This document shows, in pieces, positions 21,531 to 24,152 of a stretch of DNA of 24,152 nt. Source of the stretch: Candidatus Nitrosopumilus sp. (GTDB lineage: Archaea; Thermoproteota; Nitrososphaeria; Nitrososphaerales; Nitrosopumilaceae); assembly GCA_029941825.1 (NCBI GenBank), contig JAPYTM010000004.1, positions 1 to 24,152 on the forward strand. The letters run 5' to 3'. The position numbers and the translations under genes are program-made. The stretch's first letter is position 1. Each line of letters begins with the position of its first letter. The notes beneath the pieces were generated by a model. It did no database searches and was not told the DNA's origin. It saw nothing but the letters and a program-made list of their open reading frames with translations.

Positions 21531-21656
21531 TTAGCAATCACAGTTACTAGTATTGCCTCTTTTAGGATTGCATATTTTACAATCTAATAGACATTTGTCC
21601 TCAGGGCAATAACCACAAAATTGTTTCTTTTTTGGATAATCCTTCAATATTTTCAA
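21531..21656 (-). CDS. 41-residue Cys-rich microprotein (candidate)
   Basis: The minus-strand frame starts at a TTG (21656) just after an in-frame stop and ends in TAA. It has seven to eight cysteines arranged as CGYC, C and C, KICN, and a terminal CDC, with a basic N-terminus (MKILKDYPKKK). CxxC and CxC repeats of this kind suggest a zinc- or iron-sulfur-binding knot. A TATA-like tataatc lies about 36-40 bp upstream. The stretch between the CBS gene and the YkgJ-like gene (21480-21732) otherwise holds nothing that I can support. The composition is the evidence; the TTG start is uncertain. Confidence 0.42.
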   Translation of the reverse strand: MKILKDYPKKKQFCGYCPEDKCLLDCKICNPKRGNTSNCDC

Positions 21657-21732
21657 TTAACCAACCAAGTTACAAAAAGATTTTCCAGATTATAGTTACA
21701 AAAATTTCTCTAAAAAGTCAAGTATGAATATA

Positions 21733-22302
21733 TTAATGATTTGTAAATTCTAAAGAGACTTTATCAAGCATAAATTTTAAAAATGCAGATAGTGGTTTAT
21801 TTTCCCAATTCTTTGCATTCCATTCTAGTACAAGTTCATCATAAAACTTCCATTCACATTCATCTTTTTTGAGATGAGTAGACATCATATTTTCAAATTC
21901 TTGGGTATTCCAATCAACAGGGCACATCTTTGAATCCATCTGAATTAATTTTCCATCCCTCATTTGAAATGGATACGATTTACACACACCAGGTTTAAAG
22001 TCATTTACAGTACAACGAAAGGTATCTTTAGATTCTTCAAGAAATATGCATCCTCCACCTTTTTGTTTTAATGCTAGATCTAGCAAACCTTCCTTTACAT
22101 TTATTCCAAGATCATAATCCTTGGCACCATAAATCTTAAGAAACCTCTCAGGATTTAATCCCAATTTATCTGAGAGTCGATAAATATCATGAGCATTAAC
22201 AAATATCACATATTCTTTACAACAATTGGTATGACATGTTGTACAAGGAAATTCTCCAATTTTATTGGTATCAGAATCATTTGAGATTACTTTTAACGTC
22301 AT
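21733..22302 (-). CDS. YkgJ-family cysteine-cluster protein
   Basis: The 189-residue protein has the YkgJ/UPF0153 layout: CTTCHTNCC (Cys20, Cys23, Cys27, Cys28), GGGCIFLEE, then FRCTVNDFKPGVCKSYPF, and MCPVDWN. These eight cysteines are thought to bind an Fe-S or zinc cluster; the family is widespread and its role is not settled. The motif VFVNAHDIYRLSDKLGLNP-like (NAHDIYRLSDKLGL) is the usual first helix after the cluster. The ATG at 22302 has a TATA-like tttaatatc 26 bp upstream (22323-22331). The gene is divergent from the microprotein ORFs at 22367 onward. Confidence 0.88.
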   Translation of the reverse strand: MTLKVISNDSDTNKIGEFPCTTCHTNCCKEYVIFVNAHDIYRLSDKLGLNPERFLKIYGAKDYDLGINVKEGLLDLALKQKGGGCIFLEESKDTFRCTVNDFKPGVCKSYPFQMRDGKLIQMDSKMCPVDWNTQEFENMMSTHLKKDECEWKFYDELVLEWNAKNWENKPLSAFLKFMLDKVSLEFTNH

Positions 22303-22366
22303 AAATGATCAACGAGATTTTAGATATTAAATGTGTAAAAAATAAACAGAATCTTCATTTTATACA

Positions 22367-22450
22367 ATGTTGGGAATTATTGGCATAATGTCTATTCCAT
22401 TTGTCATGTTAGGGACATCATGGAGTATAAAGCCTAAACTCACCACTTGA
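22367..22450 (+). CDS. 27-residue hydrophobic microprotein (candidate)
   Basis: An ATG at 22367 opens a frame that is one hydrophobic helix (MLGIIGIMSIPFVMLGTSW) with a short basic tail (SIKPKLTT). A weak T/A-rich box (about 22335-22345) is near the leaderless position. The stop at 22448-22450 is 5 bp before the next small ORF. It is short enough to be chance; I include it because two more one-helix frames follow in the same direction. Confidence 0.35.
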   Translation: MLGIIGIMSIPFVMLGTSWSIKPKLTT

Positions 22451-22455
22451 TTACA

Positions 22456-22542
22456 TTGAAGATAAAATTAAATACAAAAATTTCTATTCTATTAATTTTA
22501 GGTGCAATAGTTTCTTATTTTTTAATAATTAATGATATCTAA
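22456..22542 (+). CDS. 28-residue single-TM microprotein (candidate)
   Basis: A TTG at 22456 opens a frame with a lysine-rich start (MKIKLNTK) and one hydrophobic helix (about 9-25, ISILLILGAIVSYFLII), ending NDI. Its plan matches the ORF at 23430. I see neither a TATA-like box at the right distance nor a Shine-Dalgarno site, so expression would depend on the ORF upstream. Confidence 0.33.
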   Translation: MKIKLNTKISILLILGAIVSYFLIINDI

Positions 22543-22606
22543 GATTTTGTTTGTGTTGTGAAAAACAACCTTATCATTAATTAGAGTTGAACTCAAATTA
22601 TCAATT

Positions 22607-22729
22607 ATGTTTGTACTTTGGACAAAATATAGAATATTTTCCAAGTATATTCTATTTTTAGGTTCTATTCTATTACTATTTGTTGTAGGAAATACGTTTG
22701 ATTCTTTTGTTAAACATACTTGGGTATAA
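22607..22729 (+). CDS. 40-residue single-TM microprotein (candidate)
   Basis: The frame has an ATG start, basic N-terminus (MFVLWTKYRIFSKY), hydrophobic helix (about 15-28, ILFLGSILLLFVVG) and a polar tail (NTFDSFVKHTWV). A TATA-like cattaattag at 22575-22584 is centred about 26 bp upstream of the ATG, so it has a leaderless promoter in the right place. Function unknown. Confidence 0.45.
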   Translation: MFVLWTKYRIFSKYILFLGSILLLFVVGNTFDSFVKHTWV

Positions 22730-22775
22730 AATTAGTTTTTCATAAAATCCCCATTTTTAAAAAAATCATTTTCAT

Positions 22776-22795
22776 CAAGAATACTGGAATTCTTG
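22776..22795. repeat. 7-bp inverted repeat upstream of a Cys-rich gene
   Basis: caagaat (22776-22782) and attcttg (22789-22795) are perfect complements around a 6-nt loop. On the plus strand a T-run (22806-22812) follows after 10 nt, so it may be a loose terminator for the ORF ending at 22729. It also lies just upstream of the probable TATA box of the gene at 22836 and could be a regulator site. Confidence 0.4.
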
Positions 22796-22835
22796 GTGGA
22801 GTGTCTTTTTTTAGTATGACATCTGTTAAATTAAC

Positions 22836-23024
22836 ATGGTTAACTCGGATCAAAAATCTGATAGATATGAAACAATAATGATTGAATCAAAAATTAGGGA
22901 AGGTATTTTTCATAAAGTTGTTAAAGACTTAGAAAGTGGGAAAGCTGTTTCTTGTTCTTGTAAATGTTGGAGTAAAGGGAACAAACCTTGTTTTGGTATG
23001 AGAACTATCGGTTATGAAAGTTAA
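22836..23024 (+). CDS. 62-residue protein with Cys-cluster tail
   Basis: The N-terminal two thirds is polar and likely helical (RYETIMIESKIREGIFHKVV, then KDLESGKAV). It is followed by the cluster SCSCKCWSKGNKPCFG, which has four cysteines. The CxCxC arrangement is metal-binding-like. A TATA-like tttttagtatg at about 22807-22817 lies close to 26 bp before the ATG. I recognise no family. It is the longest of the small ORFs in this sparse region and the most likely of them to be a real gene. Confidence 0.55.
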   Translation: MVNSDQKSDRYETIMIESKIREGIFHKVVKDLESGKAVSCSCKCWSKGNKPCFGMRTIGYES

Positions 23025-23073
23025 TTCACTCATTTGATAAGATTGGAAAAATTCTACTAGGTTTTGAAGATGA

Positions 23074-23307
23074 TTAATTGTAGTGTACTTTGTTATCATT
23101 TGTCTTATCTTGTGGTGTAGTAATAGTTCTATCTGAGCCTTTGCAATAATTTTTTCCTTTGAAATGTTTATGAATTTTGATTTTAGCCATCTTGATACTA
23201 TCTATTCCATAAGATCCATGATGATCTGATACTTCTTCACTAACAATATGACAATGTATGGAAACATTGCACCATTTACACATGATTTTCATTTTATCAT
23301 CTTTCAT
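23074..23307 (-). CDS. 77-residue Cys/His-rich protein (possible zinc-binding)
   Basis: The frame starts ATG at 23307 with lysine-rich MKDDKMKIM, then CKWCNVSIHCHIV, a His-rich centre (SDHHGSYG), KIKIHKHFKGKNYC, and a polar tail. Two CxxC-like cysteines at the start, a later cysteine and several histidines suggest zinc binding. A TATA-like ctataatttt on the minus strand is centred about 24-26 bp before the ATG, supporting a leaderless mRNA. In-frame ATGs at codons 6 and 9 are other possible starts. No named family is recognised. It converges with the 62-residue gene. Confidence 0.58.
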   Translation of the reverse strand: MKDDKMKIMCKWCNVSIHCHIVSEEVSDHHGSYGIDSIKMAKIKIHKHFKGKNYCKGSDRTITTPQDKTNDNKVHYN

Positions 23308-23429
23308 GTTGTTTCTGTAAAAATTATAGACTTAAGCATTTTCATGTTTGAATTAGGCATAAATATCTGTATTTTAAAAAAGAAAAAAATTTATCAAAAC
23401 ATATTTTCTTTATAGATTAAGATAACAAA

Positions 23430-23516
23430 ATGATTTGGAAAGATTTGAGTATAACAAGGAAGATTTTCATAATTTCAGGTTTAATTCTAGGCGGTATTCT
23501 AATTTTAACATATTAA
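23430..23516 (+). CDS. 28-residue single-TM microprotein (candidate)
   Basis: An ATG opens a frame with a charged start (MIWKDLSITRK) and one hydrophobic helix (IFIISGLILGGILILTY) running to the stop. A TATA-like catatttt is centred about 26 bp upstream of the ATG. Its layout, basic residues then K-I-x-I and L-I-L-G, resembles the 28-residue ORF at 22456. The rest of 23308-23567 is AT-rich with nothing else that I can support. Confidence 0.4.
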   Translation: MIWKDLSITRKIFIISGLILGGILILTY

Positions 23517-23561
23517 AATCGTACACGTCTTTAGTTTTTAAAAAAAATTGAAATTATATCT

Positions 23562-23566
23562 AAAAA
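23562..23566 (-). terminator. T-run terminator of tRNA-Arg
   Basis: On the minus strand the tRNA 3' end is followed one base later by five T residues, as usual for archaeal tRNA genes. Confidence 0.55.
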
Positions 23567-23567
23567 G

Positions 23568-23642
23568 CGGGCTCGGTCGGATTTGAACCGACGACCTAAC
23601 GCTCCGCAAGCGTTCGCACTATCCATGCTGTGCAACGAGTCC
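23568..23642 (-). tRNA. tRNA-Arg (anticodon GCG)
   Basis: The 75-nt gene folds as a cloverleaf. The acceptor strands are GGACTCG and CGAGCCC with discriminator G. The D stem GCAC/GTGC is perfect with GG in a 10-nt loop. The anticodon stem AACGC/GCGTT is perfect with loop TTGCGGA, giving anticodon GCG (codons CGC and CGU). The variable loop is 5 nt, and the T stem GTCGG/CCGAC is perfect with loop TTCAAAT. CCA is not encoded and there is no intron. The one odd feature is an A3-C70 mismatch in the acceptor stem; all other stem pairs are Watson-Crick. Confidence 0.95.
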
Positions 23643-23753
23643 AAAAAGTAGAGAAGTGTGATGCCTATTTTAGCTTCCGAATTAATATGCGAGTATTTTT
23701 AGAAAAATAAAATTGAACAATACATTAGACATTACTTTTTTTCAAAATTTTAT
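23643..23753. other. Spacer upstream of tRNA-Arg
   Basis: This 111-bp spacer lies between the tRNA and the gene at the right edge. On the minus strand, gcatattaatt at about 23682-23692 and gctaaaatagg at about 23663-23673 are TATA-like candidates for the tRNA promoter; neither is decisive. No coding frame is supported. Confidence 0.3.
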
Positions 23754-24152
23754 TTAGATAGGTTTTGTAAAAACATATGGAGTGTCATATTGTTCATGAA
23801 ATGTCCAAACAGTAGGTAATAGAATAGTTTGAATATGTTTTAGGTTATTATCATGCATCAAAGTACCCCAACCTGCATTATTTTTTGGATCAGGAGTATA
23901 TTTTTGAGAAAGAGTTCCTGCAAAAACCCAGCACGTATTTTTCAAAATTGAATTGACTTGTTTTAACACACCAGAAGCTAATTCAAATCCACCCATTTGT
24001 GCCAAACCACCAATAAAAAAAGTAGGTCTACTCAATTGTAATGAAGAATAATCAAATGTCACAGCATTAGAGCAATACGGATGAAAATCTAAAATACCAA
24101 TTAAAGATTTTTGTAAATCAACTAGCATTTCATCAATCTCTATACTGTAAGA
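23754..24152 (-). CDS. Unrecognised protein, 5' end beyond the window
   Basis: The frame ends with TAA at 23754-23756 and stays open to the right edge, passing the ATG at 24128 with eight more codons (SYSIEIDE) before it. The gene therefore probably starts outside the window, and the visible part is about 132 residues. The sequence looks like a soluble alpha/beta protein: ILDFHPYCSNAVTFDY, TFFIGGLAQMGGFELASGVL, TCWVFAGTLSQKYTPD, then WGTLMHDNNLKH and a C-terminal stretch rich in aromatics (TVWTFHEQYDTPYVF). I recognise no family. Having only the C-terminal part limits any guess. Confidence 0.7.
   Translation of the reverse strand, partial: SYSIEIDEMLVDLQKSLIGILDFHPYCSNAVTFDYSSLQLSRPTFFIGGLAQMGGFELASGVLKQVNSILKNTCWVFAGTLSQKYTPDPKNNAGWGTLMHDNNLKHIQTILLPTVWTFHEQYDTPYVFTKPI

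Noticed and set aside
1..24152. CRISPR array, insertion sequence, integrase or phage genes
   Set aside because: No spaced direct repeats, transposase motifs, target-site duplications or phage proteins are visible. The tRNA-Arg has no repeated 3' end in the window that would mark an attachment site.

Overview
The window is a gene-dense, AT-rich stretch of archaeal chromosome. It most resembles a Nitrosopumilus-type ammonia-oxidising archaeon (Nitrososphaerota/Thaumarchaeota). The archaeal assignment rests on a class I lysyl-tRNA synthetase, an archaeal Elp3, F420 (CofG/CofH) biosynthesis, a PAC2-family proteasome-assembly protein and a TBP-like protein. TATA-like boxes centred about 26 bp before many start codons, which implies leaderless mRNAs, also fit. 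The phylum is inferred from this gene mix and from composition; the genus is a guess. I see no insertion sequence, phage gene, CRISPR array or rRNA.

Layout. 1-1,160: a 95-residue protein equal to a single TBP repeat, then (minus strand) a stand-alone tRNA-binding OB-fold protein and a small unknown. An 87-bp foldable inverted-repeat element sits beside a symmetrical TATA-like box. 1,158-3,968: SRPBCC protein, membrane GT2 glycosyltransferase and HtrA-type protease. 4,008-7,795: a tight cofG-cofH-pmbA-like run. 7,815-8,750: Ca2+/cation exchanger on the minus strand. 8,941-12,720: winged-helix-like regulator with a palindrome on its own start, PAC2 protein, PurM, zinc-ribbon protein and a CPA2 antiporter. 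12,787-16,980: Elp3, LysRS, a two-TM protein and a coiled-coil protein. 16,981-21,473: FMN-binding PPOX-like protein, ferritin, a conserved small protein, a minimal beta-carbonic-anhydrase-like protein, Tag glycosylase, a four-TM protein and a two-CBS protein. 21,531-24,152: a sparse region with a YkgJ-type Cys-cluster protein, very small Cys-rich and one-TM ORFs, tRNA-Arg(GCG), and an unrecognised gene running off the right edge.

How the genes work together. CofG and CofH together make the deazaflavin chromophore of F420, and their start/stop overlap suggests coupled translation. Elp3 (wobble-uridine modification) and LysRS (charging of a tRNA whose wobble U is a likely Elp3 target) are 9 bp apart. 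Ferritin, PPOX protein, Tag and HtrA are stress or housekeeping functions scattered as single genes.

The least explained parts are the half-TBP gene, the 87-bp structured element, the minimal beta-CA-like protein, and two groups of microproteins (17.5-18.6 kb and 21.5-23.5 kb), most of them under 60 residues. Several of these have an apparent leaderless promoter or a recognisable metal-binding pattern. No single large new system is evident.
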